In this document: positions 35,609 through 44,306 of the stretch, piece by piece
Position numbering within the stretch: position 1 is the stretch's first letter
How the letters are laid out: the number at the start of each line of letters is the position of its first letter
Assembly: GCF_021369635.1 (NCBI RefSeq)
Contig: NZ_JAJNBZ010000020.1
Coordinates: forward strand, 58,967-122,966
Direction of reading: 5' to 3'
DNA length: 64,000 bases
Source: Paenibacillus profundus
GTDB taxonomy: Bacteria; Bacillota; Bacilli; Paenibacillales; Paenibacillaceae
Notes under the pieces: generated by a model
The model's database searches: none
What the model was told of the DNA's origin: nothing
The model's input: only the letters and a program-made list of their open reading frames with translations
Position numbers and translations under genes: made by a program

Positions 35609-36292
35609 ATGGAAAAAATTCGCGTTATCCAACAAATACACGAGCAAGGTGTTGTTGCCGTACTGCGTGGGAATTCGCCTGAAGAGGTCGTTGAAATGGC
35701 AGCACAGGCCATTGCCGGAGGCATTCGCGTCATTGAAGTGACGATGACGGTCCCAAATGCGCTGCAAGCAATTGAACAATTAAGACGGATGTACTCTTCG
35801 AAATCTTCCAATGTGGACCGCTTTGCGATTATTGGTGCTGGCACCGTGCTTGAGCCTACCACCGCGCGTGCCTGCATTTTGGCTGGATCCGAGTTCATCG
35901 TCGGTCCGTCGTTGAATGCGGATACAATCAAGATGTGCAATCTGTACCGTATTCCGGTCATGCCTGGCGTCATGACAATTGGCGAAGTGCAGGAAGCGCT
36001 TGAGCTGGGGGCGGATATCATCAAGCTGTTCCCAGGCAATTTATACGAGCCGTCCATTATCGGGACGATAAAGGGCCCAATGCCGCAAGCGAACATTATG
36101 CCGACTGGCGGGGTCAACGTGGCGAATCTCGGGGATTGGATTAGAGCGGGCGCCGTTGCCGTAGGCATCGGTTCAGACTTGACGAAGGAAGCGATAGCAT
36201 CCGGCGACATGAGCTTGGTGCGCAAGAAGGCGGAGCAGTATATGGATGCGTACCGTCAGGCCAGATCGAAGCTGACGCTGCAGCCGCAATAG
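35609..36292 (+). CDS. kdgA: KDPG/KHG aldolase
   Basis: A 227-residue class I aldolase that splits 2-keto-3-deoxy-6-phosphogluconate into pyruvate and glyceraldehyde 3-phosphate. Catalytic features are GIRVIEVTMTVPNAL (Glu near 38), FIVGPSLN and ADIIKLFPGNLYEP, where the Lys near 134 forms the Schiff base. GGGGAGGA at 35593-35600 supports the ATG at 35609. The 125-base gap after kdgK holds a spaced direct repeat (TGGTTGTC at 35539 and 35554), so it may have its own promoter. Confidence 0.93.
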   Translation: MEKIRVIQQIHEQGVVAVLRGNSPEEVVEMAAQAIAGGIRVIEVTMTVPNALQAIEQLRRMYSSKSSNVDRFAIIGAGTVLEPTTARACILAGSEFIVGPSLNADTIKMCNLYRIPVMPGVMTIGEVQEALELGADIIKLFPGNLYEPSIIGTIKGPMPQANIMPTGGVNVANLGDWIRAGAVAVGIGSDLTKEAIASGDMSLVRKKAEQYMDAYRQARSKLTLQPQ

Positions 36293-36342
36293 CGACAACA
36301 GCTCTTATGACCATAGGTTTATTAAGTTGTTAGATGAACCAC

Positions 36343-36408
36343 ACAACCTCCTCATTTCCATGAAGCGGCGATACCATGCAGCTATTCATTGTGGAAAGAG
36401 GAGGTTGT
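36343..36408 (+). terminator. Long inverted repeat after kdgA, possible terminator
   Basis: ACAACCTCCTC-a-TTTCCA (36343-36360) and TGGAAAGAGGAGGTTGT (36392-36408) form a 17-base stem with one bulged A and a 31-base loop. It is followed by CTGTTTTGG, a poor T tract. A bidirectional or processing role is as likely as termination. Confidence 0.5.
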
Positions 36409-36486
36409 CTGTTTTGGTATGGTTTGCTTGTAGGAACAGATGAACCCGTGGTAAGGTGAAGAATAAGAAGGCGCTTTCAAGGAGCG

Positions 36487-38445
36487 ATGATCAGCATGCC
36501 TTATCCGGAGCCTGCCCCACGCTTGCACAAGCGAATTCACTTGCTGTGGAAGCGGTTGATTTCGTTCATCCATCAATGTCTCAGACAGGTTACGATACGC
36601 CGCAGACTCACGACGACACTCGTTATTTTGGCGATTGTCCCCGTCTCCATCATGGGGGTATTCACGTTCACGCAGACGACGAAGGATGTGCGGGATAAGG
36701 TCAGTTACGCGTCCATCCAATTGCTGAATCAAGTGGCGAAAAATATTTATTACGTCAATCAGCGCTTCGAATCGCTGTCTGATTACATTATGTATGACAG
36801 TATGGTGCAGAAAGCGCTCATAGAGAAGGATCAGATTACGAGCTGGACGCAGCGCGTCGTCAATGAGCATATCAATGAGATGCTGGAGAAGCAATTTGAA
36901 ATTTTAGCGGACATTAAGACACTGATGCTGTTCACCCCGGATGGTCAAGTATTTTACGATATTGGCTACAACCGGTTCCGTGAATCCGATCTTCAGGCGC
37001 TGTACCGCCAACTCGAAGCGCATACGGCTTCGAACCGTTCCCGGGAATTGTGGACGCACGTGAAGACGATAAACGGGGATAATTGCTTAGTATACGCCCG
37101 TCCCATCAACAACATGAACGATTGGAGCCAGCGGATTGGCTACATTGTCGTAGCAGTGGACGAATATTTATATTCGACCTTTACGTATGGCGATGTCACG
37201 ATGGGACAAGGTTCCAGCTTGTTTATCATCAATACGGCAGGCAAGGTTATGTCGACGAGCGATTACAGGCTACAGGTCGGACAGTTCTATCCCGATCCGA
37301 GCTTCAAGGACCATCTGCAAGTGGACGCGGAACGATTGAACGGCGTATTCACGATGAACCGGTCGATTGATTCCACCGAGGAACCTTATTTATTTGTTTA
37401 TACGTACAGTGTATTCAATGATTGGTTTTTGGTCGGTTCCATACCTTATAACTATTTGAATGAGGAAGCTTGGAAGCTGCAGCGTGATTTCATCATTATC
37501 TGTGGCGTGCTGCTTGCTCTGTCGCTTGTCATTACGCTCGTCATCTCCACGAGCATTACGGGGCCTTTGAAGCGTCTGACGGACGAGACCAAGAGGGTAT
37601 CGATGGGACAGCTGGACAATCGGATTGTGGACAAAGGAAATGACGAGCTCGGCTTTCTCACGCACAAATTTAATGACATGGTCATTCAAATTAAAGATCT
37701 CATCGTGCGGACTGAGGAAGAGCAGCGGCTGAAGCGAGAGATAGAATTGCAAATGCTGCAAGCGCAAATTAACCCGCACTTTCTATTCAACACGTTGAAC
37801 TCGTTAAAATGGACGGCAGCTTTAAGTCAGGCGGATAGCGTTAGCAACGGACTGGGCGCCTTGGCGGATCTGCTTCGACATACGATAGTGGATAAGAAGG
37901 AGCTTGTCACGCTGCGCGATGAATTCCGACAGCTGCGCAATTACGTCACGATTCAAAAAATGAGGTACGGGGAATTTGGCATCAATTTCGATGTTGATCC
38001 CGGGCTGTACGATATATACGTCATCAAATTTTTGCTGCAGCCGATCGTGGAGAACGCCATCATTCACGGGCTCGATACCGGGAAGGCGGAGCGGGTAATA
38101 CGGATATCGGTTCGCCAGGTGAAAGTGTCTCAGTATATGAATACGCAGGGCGCGTTTGACACGGCTGCAGCGTCAAAGGCGATGAAGGACTCGCCAGTGC
38201 TGCAAATCCAAGTGAGTGATAACGGAAAGGGAATGGACGAAGAAACGCTGCGTTCCTTTTTCACAAAGCAGCCAAAATCCCACCAGCGTCTTGCGAATAT
38301 CGGCGTTCATAACGTTCTTGAACGCATTCGCCTTCATTACGGTGATCCTTACGGTATGCAGGTCATGAGCAGGCTCGGCGAAGGAACGACGGTGACGTTC
38401 TGTTTGCCGCTCATCCTTTACATTTCGTCGGCGGAACAGGATTAG
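36487..38445 (+). CDS. YesM-type sensor histidine kinase
   Basis: Membrane kinase of 652 residues. TM1 is about 41-60 (LTTTLVILAIVPVSIMGVFTF), then an extracellular dCache-like sensor to about 330, TM2 about 335-355, HAMP, and a His_kinase domain with LQMLQAQINPHFLFNTLNSLKW (His near 430). The ATPase N-box LQPIVENAIIHGL is near 517 and the G-box DNGKGMDEE near 578. The start is uncertain: ATG 36487 is very close to AAGGAG, and ATG 36496 has better spacing. It is paired with the response regulator 30 bases downstream. The ligand is probably a sugar or sugar acid. Confidence 0.9.
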   Translation: MISMPYPEPAPRLHKRIHLLWKRLISFIHQCLRQVTIRRRLTTTLVILAIVPVSIMGVFTFTQTTKDVRDKVSYASIQLLNQVAKNIYYVNQRFESLSDYIMYDSMVQKALIEKDQITSWTQRVVNEHINEMLEKQFEILADIKTLMLFTPDGQVFYDIGYNRFRESDLQALYRQLEAHTASNRSRELWTHVKTINGDNCLVYARPINNMNDWSQRIGYIVVAVDEYLYSTFTYGDVTMGQGSSLFIINTAGKVMSTSDYRLQVGQFYPDPSFKDHLQVDAERLNGVFTMNRSIDSTEEPYLFVYTYSVFNDWFLVGSIPYNYLNEEAWKLQRDFIIICGVLLALSLVITLVISTSITGPLKRLTDETKRVSMGQLDNRIVDKGNDELGFLTHKFNDMVIQIKDLIVRTEEEQRLKREIELQMLQAQINPHFLFNTLNSLKWTAALSQADSVSNGLGALADLLRHTIVDKKELVTLRDEFRQLRNYVTIQKMRYGEFGINFDVDPGLYDIYVIKFLLQPIVENAIIHGLDTGKAERVIRISVRQVKVSQYMNTQGAFDTAAASKAMKDSPVLQIQVSDNGKGMDEETLRSFFTKQPKSHQRLANIGVHNVLERIRLHYGDPYGMQVMSRLGEGTTVTFCLPLILYISSAEQD

Positions 38446-38475
38446 ACATAAGCTACACGAAGAAGGTGACAGAAC

Positions 38476-40098
38476 ATGTATAAAGTGCTTATTGTTGATG
38501 ACGAGTCCATCGTACGCATTGCGATGAAGACGATGATACCTTGGGAAGCGAACCATTTTCAATTGCTTGGCACAGCGGAGAACGGCCGGGCGGCTATGGC
38601 GGTCATTCAAGAAGAAGAGCCCGATATCGTCATTACCGACTTGAAAATGCCGGAAATGGACGGGCTTGAACTAATCCAGAATATTAAGGAGCGAGCGCAT
38701 CGCTGCCGCATTATCGTGCTGAGCAACTATGGCGAATATGAAATGGTGCGTGAAGCAATGAAGCTCGGAGCGGAAGATTACTTGCTTAAAGTAACGCTTC
38801 AATCCGACGATCTGCTTGAGCTGATGCGGACGGTGAGCGAGCGAATCGAGAAGGAGCGGGAGCGAGAACGGGAGAACGTTCAGCTGCGTGTCGCCTTGAA
38901 AGAGAAGGAATCGAGAACGCGCAACGAGCTGTGGAAGGAGTGGCTTACGGACAGAGATGCCGCTCAGAATGAAGCGGCCTGGGTGAAGAAAGCCGAGCGG
39001 GCTGGCATCGGCCAGCATCTGAAGCAATGTGCCATGCTGCATATTACCGTAGATCGATATGAGCAGGCCATTACGGCAGGCAAGATCAAGGACAGGCACT
39101 TGCTTCGCTTTTCTATTCAAAATTTCGTAAGCGACGTACTAAGCGAATATAAGCATTACGAGTGGATAGAGCTGAATCATAAGGACTTCGTGGTGCTGCT
39201 TGCCGAAGACGGGTATACACGCGCGCTCATTCCCACATTGGCACGCCATATTCAGAAGACGCTTCATATGTATTTAAATGTAAATGTGACCGTCGTATAC
39301 ACGGACGCATTCTCGGCCTTTCCGAACTGGCGCGGGGAATGGCAGCGCTGTCATCATACCGGTGAGCTGGTGTTCTATATGGAAGATTCCGAATCGCTGG
39401 AAGATATCCCGTGTCTGCAGGCGGAAGAGATGGAGGCCGTGCAGCGTGAAACGAGTGAAAGCAAGGCGATGACTTCTGCCAAAATGGTGGAGTGCGGAAG
39501 CGGCGGAGACTGGGCAACATTGACGGCTTCTGTTGATTACTTGTTGGACGAGGCAAAAATAAATCGCATGCCGCCCAACGAGTTAAAGCGTCTGGCGGTA
39601 GATGTGATGAGGGAGATGAGGCTGGACATGAGCTTGGAGAATGAGCAGCTTCTGGCACGCATGCAGCAGTCCGAATCCTGCTATCAGCTGCGTGACAATT
39701 GGTATCGGGCCATCTCCGCCCTCGCCGAAGCACGCAATAACGATTTGGCCAGACAACGTCCGGAAATACGGGATGCCATTTTATTTATGAAGCGTAATTA
39801 TCAGCACAAAATTACATTGGGCATGATCGCAAGCGAGGTAAAAATGAATGAAAGCTATCTATCCCGTCTGTTCAAACAGGAAACCGGACTCAACATGATG
39901 CAGTATTTGACGGACATCCGGATGGAGAAAGCGAAAGTGCTGCTGAAGGACCCGCAGGCGAAAGTGAAGGAGGTCGCGGCAATCGTCGGCATCGAAGACC
40001 CATTCTACTTCAATCGGCTGTTTCGCAAGACGTTCGGTGAAAGTCCTTCACATTTTAAGGAGAAGATGAGCAGGAATTCTATCGTTCCTGTCGAATAA
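38476..40098 (+). CDS. YesN-type response regulator with AraC DNA-binding domain
   Basis: A 540-residue regulator. The receiver domain (1-120) has VDDES, the phospho-acceptor Asp in IVITDLKMPEMDG (about 55) and the conserved Lys in DYLLKVTLQ. A long linker with coiled-coil character (REREREREN) follows, and a C-terminal AraC/XylS double helix-turn-helix (about 430-530) includes NESYLSRLFKQETGLNMMQYLTDIRMEKA and IEDPFYFNRLFRKTFGESP. It is the partner of the upstream kinase. No sugar ABC transporter, its usual target, lies next to it. Confidence 0.92.
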   Translation: MYKVLIVDDESIVRIAMKTMIPWEANHFQLLGTAENGRAAMAVIQEEEPDIVITDLKMPEMDGLELIQNIKERAHRCRIIVLSNYGEYEMVREAMKLGAEDYLLKVTLQSDDLLELMRTVSERIEKERERERENVQLRVALKEKESRTRNELWKEWLTDRDAAQNEAAWVKKAERAGIGQHLKQCAMLHITVDRYEQAITAGKIKDRHLLRFSIQNFVSDVLSEYKHYEWIELNHKDFVVLLAEDGYTRALIPTLARHIQKTLHMYLNVNVTVVYTDAFSAFPNWRGEWQRCHHTGELVFYMEDSESLEDIPCLQAEEMEAVQRETSESKAMTSAKMVECGSGGDWATLTASVDYLLDEAKINRMPPNELKRLAVDVMREMRLDMSLENEQLLARMQQSESCYQLRDNWYRAISALAEARNNDLARQRPEIRDAILFMKRNYQHKITLGMIASEVKMNESYLSRLFKQETGLNMMQYLTDIRMEKAKVLLKDPQAKVKEVAAIVGIEDPFYFNRLFRKTFGESPSHFKEKMSRNSIVPVE

Positions 40099-40556
40099 TA
40101 TAGCGAAATATGTTATTTCCTTCTTCGACGCAATGAAACTCATGTAAGCGGTATATTTTACTCATACCAGCATACACATATTACACTCCATGCACTCTCT
40201 AACTTTAACGGAAGAGGGGCAAGTCTTCCGATATCATGCCCTTCCTCCCTTTCTACGACATCATGCGACATCCTATGCGCATGCTTAACCCTTCCTAATA
40301 TGAACCGTGTCATTCCATCCATCAAGACGATCCTTTCTTTCAAACTTAAAAAGTTCAAATTTCACACGTTGGTCATGATACAAACACAATCAAGTGACAA
40401 TTATCATACAGAATGACCTGCTCCGAGTTTACCATTTTGTCATAACGTTACAATTTGGCTCGACCTGTCTTCATGACAGCTTATCATAATGACAATCGTC
40501 CTGCCTCGCGGTGCATATCACCATTCGGTATCAGGAGTTAGGAAAGGAGTAACTTT
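40099..40556. other. Non-coding gap between the response regulator and the oxidoreductase genes
   Basis: No gene is convincing here. The region is rich in TGACA/TGTCA-type motifs: TGACAATTATCATA (40395-40408), TTTGTCATAACG (about 40437), TGTC-ttca-TGACA (about 40467-40478) and TTATCATAATGACAA (40481-40495). These are likely regulatory sites for the oxidoreductase operon. I cannot assign the regulator. GGAAAGGAGT is the ribosome site at the end of the gap. Confidence 0.4.
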
Positions 40557-41567
40557 ATGGTCACTTTGCCAAAAGTAAACGCACTTGGTTTCTTTGAGAT
40601 CCGGTTGGAATCCATTGGAGGACTCGGCGCGAATTTGGCTGGAAAAATGTTGGCGGAAGCCGGAGTAAATGGAAGTGGATTGAACGGTGTCAGCTTCTCT
40701 TCCTACGGTTCGGAGAAGAAAGGATCGCCGGTGAAGGCGCATATCCGATTTTGTATGCCTGAGACGCTCATCCGCGATACGACGCCGGTTGAACGTCCAC
40801 ACATCGTAGGTATATTCCATGAGTCGCTTCATAAGACAACGCATGTAACAAGCGGTATCTACGAAGACAGCCTCGTTCTCGTGAATTCGACGAAAACGCC
40901 GGAGGAATTGAAGGAGAAGCTGTGTCTCTCTGGAGGGAAAATTGCGGTCGTAGACGCTATCGGCATCGCTTTGGAGGAGAAGAACCGTGTCAATATGGCG
41001 ATGTTAGGCGCCTTGTTCCGTCTGTGTGATTTCTTGGACGTAGAGCAGATGAAGAGCGTCATCCGCAAATCGCTGGAGAAGAAATATCCGAACGCGGTGC
41101 AGCCGGCGTTGAACACCTTCCAGCGCGGCTACGATGAAGTGAAGTTCCAGACGTTCGCCTTCCCGGAAGGCATTGAGCTGCCAGAGCCTGTACGTTGGGA
41201 CACGCCGCTGCTTGGCTATGAGACACAGCCTATCGGCGGGATGGTCGTGAACCCGGGTAATTCAATCCTCAAAGATTTGAGCATCTCGCGTGCGGGAATG
41301 ATGCCTCATTTCTTATCAGACAAGTGTATCCACTGCGCTGCGTGCGACAATGTCTGTCCTGATTATTGCTTCGTATGGGAAGAGAAGCCGGATAAGAAGG
41401 GACGGCCGCAGATGTTCCTGCAAGGCATTGATTACCAATACTGCAAAGGCTGCTTGAAGTGCGTCTATGCTTGTCCGACGGACGCGTTGTCCAGCGAGAG
41501 GGAAGAGGACGGATATGCGGATGAGCATCGCGTTCCGCATCTGTTCGATTTAGCCGCGCGCCAGTAA
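40557..41567 (+). CDS. 2-oxoacid:ferredoxin oxidoreductase, fused gamma and delta (4Fe-4S) subunits
   Basis: A 336-residue cytoplasmic protein. Residues 1-190 are the gamma subunit (FEIRLESIGGLGANLAGKMLAEAG, then VSFSSYGSEKKGSPVKAHIRF). From about 255 a ferredoxin-like delta domain carries two CxxCxxCxxxC sets, CIHCAACDNVCPDYC and CKGCLKCVYACPTDAL. This half moves electrons to ferredoxin. The alpha-beta partner follows after 30 bases with its own AAGGAGG. In many organisms gamma and delta are separate genes. Pyruvate or 2-oxoglutarate could be the substrate. Confidence 0.85.
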   Translation: MVTLPKVNALGFFEIRLESIGGLGANLAGKMLAEAGVNGSGLNGVSFSSYGSEKKGSPVKAHIRFCMPETLIRDTTPVERPHIVGIFHESLHKTTHVTSGIYEDSLVLVNSTKTPEELKEKLCLSGGKIAVVDAIGIALEEKNRVNMAMLGALFRLCDFLDVEQMKSVIRKSLEKKYPNAVQPALNTFQRGYDEVKFQTFAFPEGIELPEPVRWDTPLLGYETQPIGGMVVNPGNSILKDLSISRAGMMPHFLSDKCIHCAACDNVCPDYCFVWEEKPDKKGRPQMFLQGIDYQYCKGCLKCVYACPTDALSSEREEDGYADEHRVPHLFDLAARQ

Positions 41568-41597
41568 ATAGAGTGAGGTTAAGGAGGATGAGGACCT

Positions 41598-43904
41598 GTG
41601 GCAATTGAGTATGAAAAGGAAATGAAGAGCGGGACAGTAGAGCAGCGCATGGTGTACGAATCGGGGAACGAAATGGCCGCTTACGCCGCCCACCAAATTA
41701 ATTATCATATTATGGGCTACTATCCGATATCGCCGTCGACGGAAGTTGCGCAATTTCTCGACTTGATGAAAGCGAACGGACAGCACGATGTCAAGCTCAT
41801 TCCGGCGGATGGAGAGCATGGTTCGGCAGGAATTTGCTACGGCGCATCGACGGCAGGCGGACGCGTATTCAATGCGACGAGCGCAAACGGATATATGTAC
41901 ATGCTTGAGCAGATGCCGGTGCAATCGGGCACTCGCTTCCCGATGGTCATGAACTTGGTATGCCGCTCAGTCTCAGGACCGCTCAACATTCACGGTGATC
42001 ATTCGGATTTATATTTTGCGCTCAATACGGGTTGGCCAATCTTGCTCTGTCGTGATCCGCAAGCGGTATATGACATGAACATTATGGCAATTAAGCTGGC
42101 AGAGGATGCGGAGGTCCGTCTTCCGGTGCTCGTCGCGTTCGACGGCTATTTTACATCGCACCAGAAGCGCCGCGTGCAGACGTTCGCTCACCGGGAAGAC
42201 GTTCACCAGTTCATCGGGGAGCAGCCGGTGCGCGGCTTCGCCGACACGCTTGATCGGCACAATCCGATTACGGTCGGGCCTTACATGAATGAGCCGGATT
42301 ACATTAACAACTGTTATCAGCAGTCCATGGCCATGTATAAAGCCGGCGAGGTGTTCGACCGCATCCGCCAAGAATATGCCGAACTGACCGGACGCGATTA
42401 TCCGATTCTTGATCTGTACCGGATGGAAGATGCAGAGGTCGCCGTGTTTTTGTTGAATTCGGCGGGAGAGATTATTAAGGACGTTGTCGATCAATTGCGG
42501 GCAATGGGAATTAAGGCAGGGGCTATATCGCCGAACATCATCCGTCCATTTCCGGCGAAGGAGATCGCCGAGGCGTTGGCGCATGTGAAAGCCGTTACGG
42601 TCGGCGACCGTGCGGATTCCTATGGCGGACACGGTGGAAATATGGTGAATGAAGTGAAGGCGGCGCTCTTGACACACGGCAACCGCGACACGATGATTAT
42701 TAACCGAATTTACGGCTTGGGCGGTAAAGATTTCTATTCCGAGGACGGTCACGCTTTGTTCGAATGCGCCTTGGAGGCTGTGCAGAAGGGGCACGTGGAG
42801 AAGCCGTTCGATTATTACGGCCACACGCCAGGCGATGCGGCAACAACGCCTCAGCGGGTGCTGGAGCCGATGAAATATGAGGATTTGAAGACCGGGCTTA
42901 TTACGGTCAAGCAGGATGAAGAGACAGGCAAGCTGAATGTCCGCATTCCGCCCTTGCGCCAATTGACGAAGAAGCCGAAGCGCATCGCCCCGGGACATGG
43001 CGCATGTCCGGGCTGCGGCATTTTCTCAGGCTTGGAGTTGTTCTTCAAAGGGATTGAAGGGGATATCGTGGCCCTCTTCCATACGGGCTGCGCAATGGTG
43101 GTGACGACGGGCTACCCGTATTCCGCTCATAAAGCAACTTATATTCACAACCTGTTCCAGAACGGAGCGGCAACCTTGTCCGGCGTCGTCGAAATGTTCT
43201 GGGAGCGCAAACGGAGAGGCGAGCTTGACGCATTGAATTTGCCGGACGACTTCACGTTCGTCATGATAACGGGCGACGGCGGCATGGATATCGGTATGGG
43301 CCCGGCCATTGGAGCCGCTCTGCGCAATCATAAAATGATTATTTTGGAATATGACAATGAAGGGTATATGAATACCGGTGCCCAATTGTCCTATTCGACA
43401 CCGCTGGGGCACCGCACCTCGACTTCCAACGTAGGCACCGTACAGGCGGGCAAGATGTTCCATCATAAGGATACGGCGCAGATTATGGCTGCGACGAACA
43501 TTCCTTACGTATTTACGGGCAGCGAGGCTTATCCCCAGGATTTGCTCAAGAAGGCAGCGAAGGCGCAGTGGTATGCCCAGAACGAAGGGCTGGTGTACGG
43601 CAAAATACTCATCACTTGTCCGCTGAACTGGCTGTCCGAGGATAAGATGGGCACGCAAATCGTAAATGCGGCCGTAGAATCCTGCTTCTTCCCGCTCTAT
43701 GAGGTGGAGCGCGGTGTAACGAACATTACGTACAATCCGGAAGAGAAGAACAAGAAAATCCCGCTCTTGGATTGGCTTAATATGATGGGCAAGACGCGAC
43801 ATATGGCGAAGCCGGAAAATGCGGACACCCTTCATCGATTCGAGCATGAAGTGGATCGCCGGTGGAGCGCGTTGAAAGCGAAGCACGAGCATCCGGATTT
43901 ATAA
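41598..43904 (+). CDS. 2-oxoacid:ferredoxin oxidoreductase, fused alpha and beta (TPP) subunits
   Basis: A 768-residue protein. The alpha part has GNEMAAYAAHQINYHIMGYYPISPSTEVAQF and VLVAFDGYFTSHQKRRV, and domain II with RADSYGGHGGNMVNEVKAAL follows. From about 470 the beta part begins with HGACPGCGIFSGLELFF and has the TPP-Mg motif GDGGMDIGMGPAIGAALRN...YDNEGYMNTG (about 557-595). The start is a GTG with AAGGAGG 10 bases upstream. Together with the gene before it, it forms a full CoA-dependent oxidoreductase. It is oxygen-sensitive chemistry in a likely facultative organism. A terminator follows. Confidence 0.87.
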   Translation: MAIEYEKEMKSGTVEQRMVYESGNEMAAYAAHQINYHIMGYYPISPSTEVAQFLDLMKANGQHDVKLIPADGEHGSAGICYGASTAGGRVFNATSANGYMYMLEQMPVQSGTRFPMVMNLVCRSVSGPLNIHGDHSDLYFALNTGWPILLCRDPQAVYDMNIMAIKLAEDAEVRLPVLVAFDGYFTSHQKRRVQTFAHREDVHQFIGEQPVRGFADTLDRHNPITVGPYMNEPDYINNCYQQSMAMYKAGEVFDRIRQEYAELTGRDYPILDLYRMEDAEVAVFLLNSAGEIIKDVVDQLRAMGIKAGAISPNIIRPFPAKEIAEALAHVKAVTVGDRADSYGGHGGNMVNEVKAALLTHGNRDTMIINRIYGLGGKDFYSEDGHALFECALEAVQKGHVEKPFDYYGHTPGDAATTPQRVLEPMKYEDLKTGLITVKQDEETGKLNVRIPPLRQLTKKPKRIAPGHGACPGCGIFSGLELFFKGIEGDIVALFHTGCAMVVTTGYPYSAHKATYIHNLFQNGAATLSGVVEMFWERKRRGELDALNLPDDFTFVMITGDGGMDIGMGPAIGAALRNHKMIILEYDNEGYMNTGAQLSYSTPLGHRTSTSNVGTVQAGKMFHHKDTAQIMAATNIPYVFTGSEAYPQDLLKKAAKAQWYAQNEGLVYGKILITCPLNWLSEDKMGTQIVNAAVESCFFPLYEVERGVTNITYNPEEKNKKIPLLDWLNMMGKTRHMAKPENADTLHRFEHEVDRRWSALKAKHEHPDL

Positions 43905-43913
43905 GGAACAAGG

Positions 43914-43966
43914 CAAACCTGTGAGGCATCTTCATTTCCTGAATGATGCTGCGCAGGTTTTTTTTT
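43914..43966 (+). terminator. Rho-independent terminator after the oxidoreductase operon
   Basis: AAACCTG...GCATC (43915-43930) pairs with GATGC...CAGGTTT (43944-43960 region), followed by a long T run. Confidence 0.85.
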
Positions 43967-44306
43967 GTGAGCAAGGCAAGAGTCGTTAAAGTACTCTTTT
44001 GTTCACTCTCCCCATGATTCAGACTGAGCAAGGAACAGCCTAGAAACTGAAGGCAGTGGCTTATATGATAAGATGCGGGTGAGCTCATATTCTTTTTTTT
44101 GGAACACATTCTCAAAAATTCCTGTAAATGAAAAGAAAGTCTGATATGATCCCGGTAGTAGAGAGCAATTGACTTTTCCGACTGGTGACTTGATAGGGTT
44201 CTCGTTTTTCTGAATTAAGGGGCCTCGACAGAGGTTTTCTCATTAGGTCACCCTGCGCTATACTTAATTAAATAGCAATCGATGTAGAAAAGGGAGGAAA
44301 GCGAAC
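43967..44306. other. Non-coding gap upstream of the sirtuin gene
   Basis: It holds the tail of the terminator and the dispersed 24-base element at 44221-44244. I see no gene here. GGGAGG at about 44293 is the ribosome site of the sirtuin gene. Confidence 0.4.
44221..44244 (+). repeat. Dispersed leader element, copy 1
   Basis: GGCCTCGA-C-AGAG-G-TTTTCTCATT. It matches the copy at 52908-52931 at 22 of 24 positions. It contains a CCTC-GACA-GAGG mini-hairpin. Both copies are preceded by GTTCTC and lie about 60-100 bases before a start codon. Confidence 0.6.

Noticed and set aside
40158..40358. Minus-strand frame of 66 codons before the oxidoreductase genes
   Set aside because: A GAAAGGA could serve an internal ATG, but the product has no recognisable pattern and the region looks regulatory. 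I cannot support it as a gene.
42009..42998. Long minus-strand frame opposite the alpha-beta oxidoreductase gene
   Set aside because: A shadow of a GC-rich coding region; the product has no family pattern and no ribosome site.
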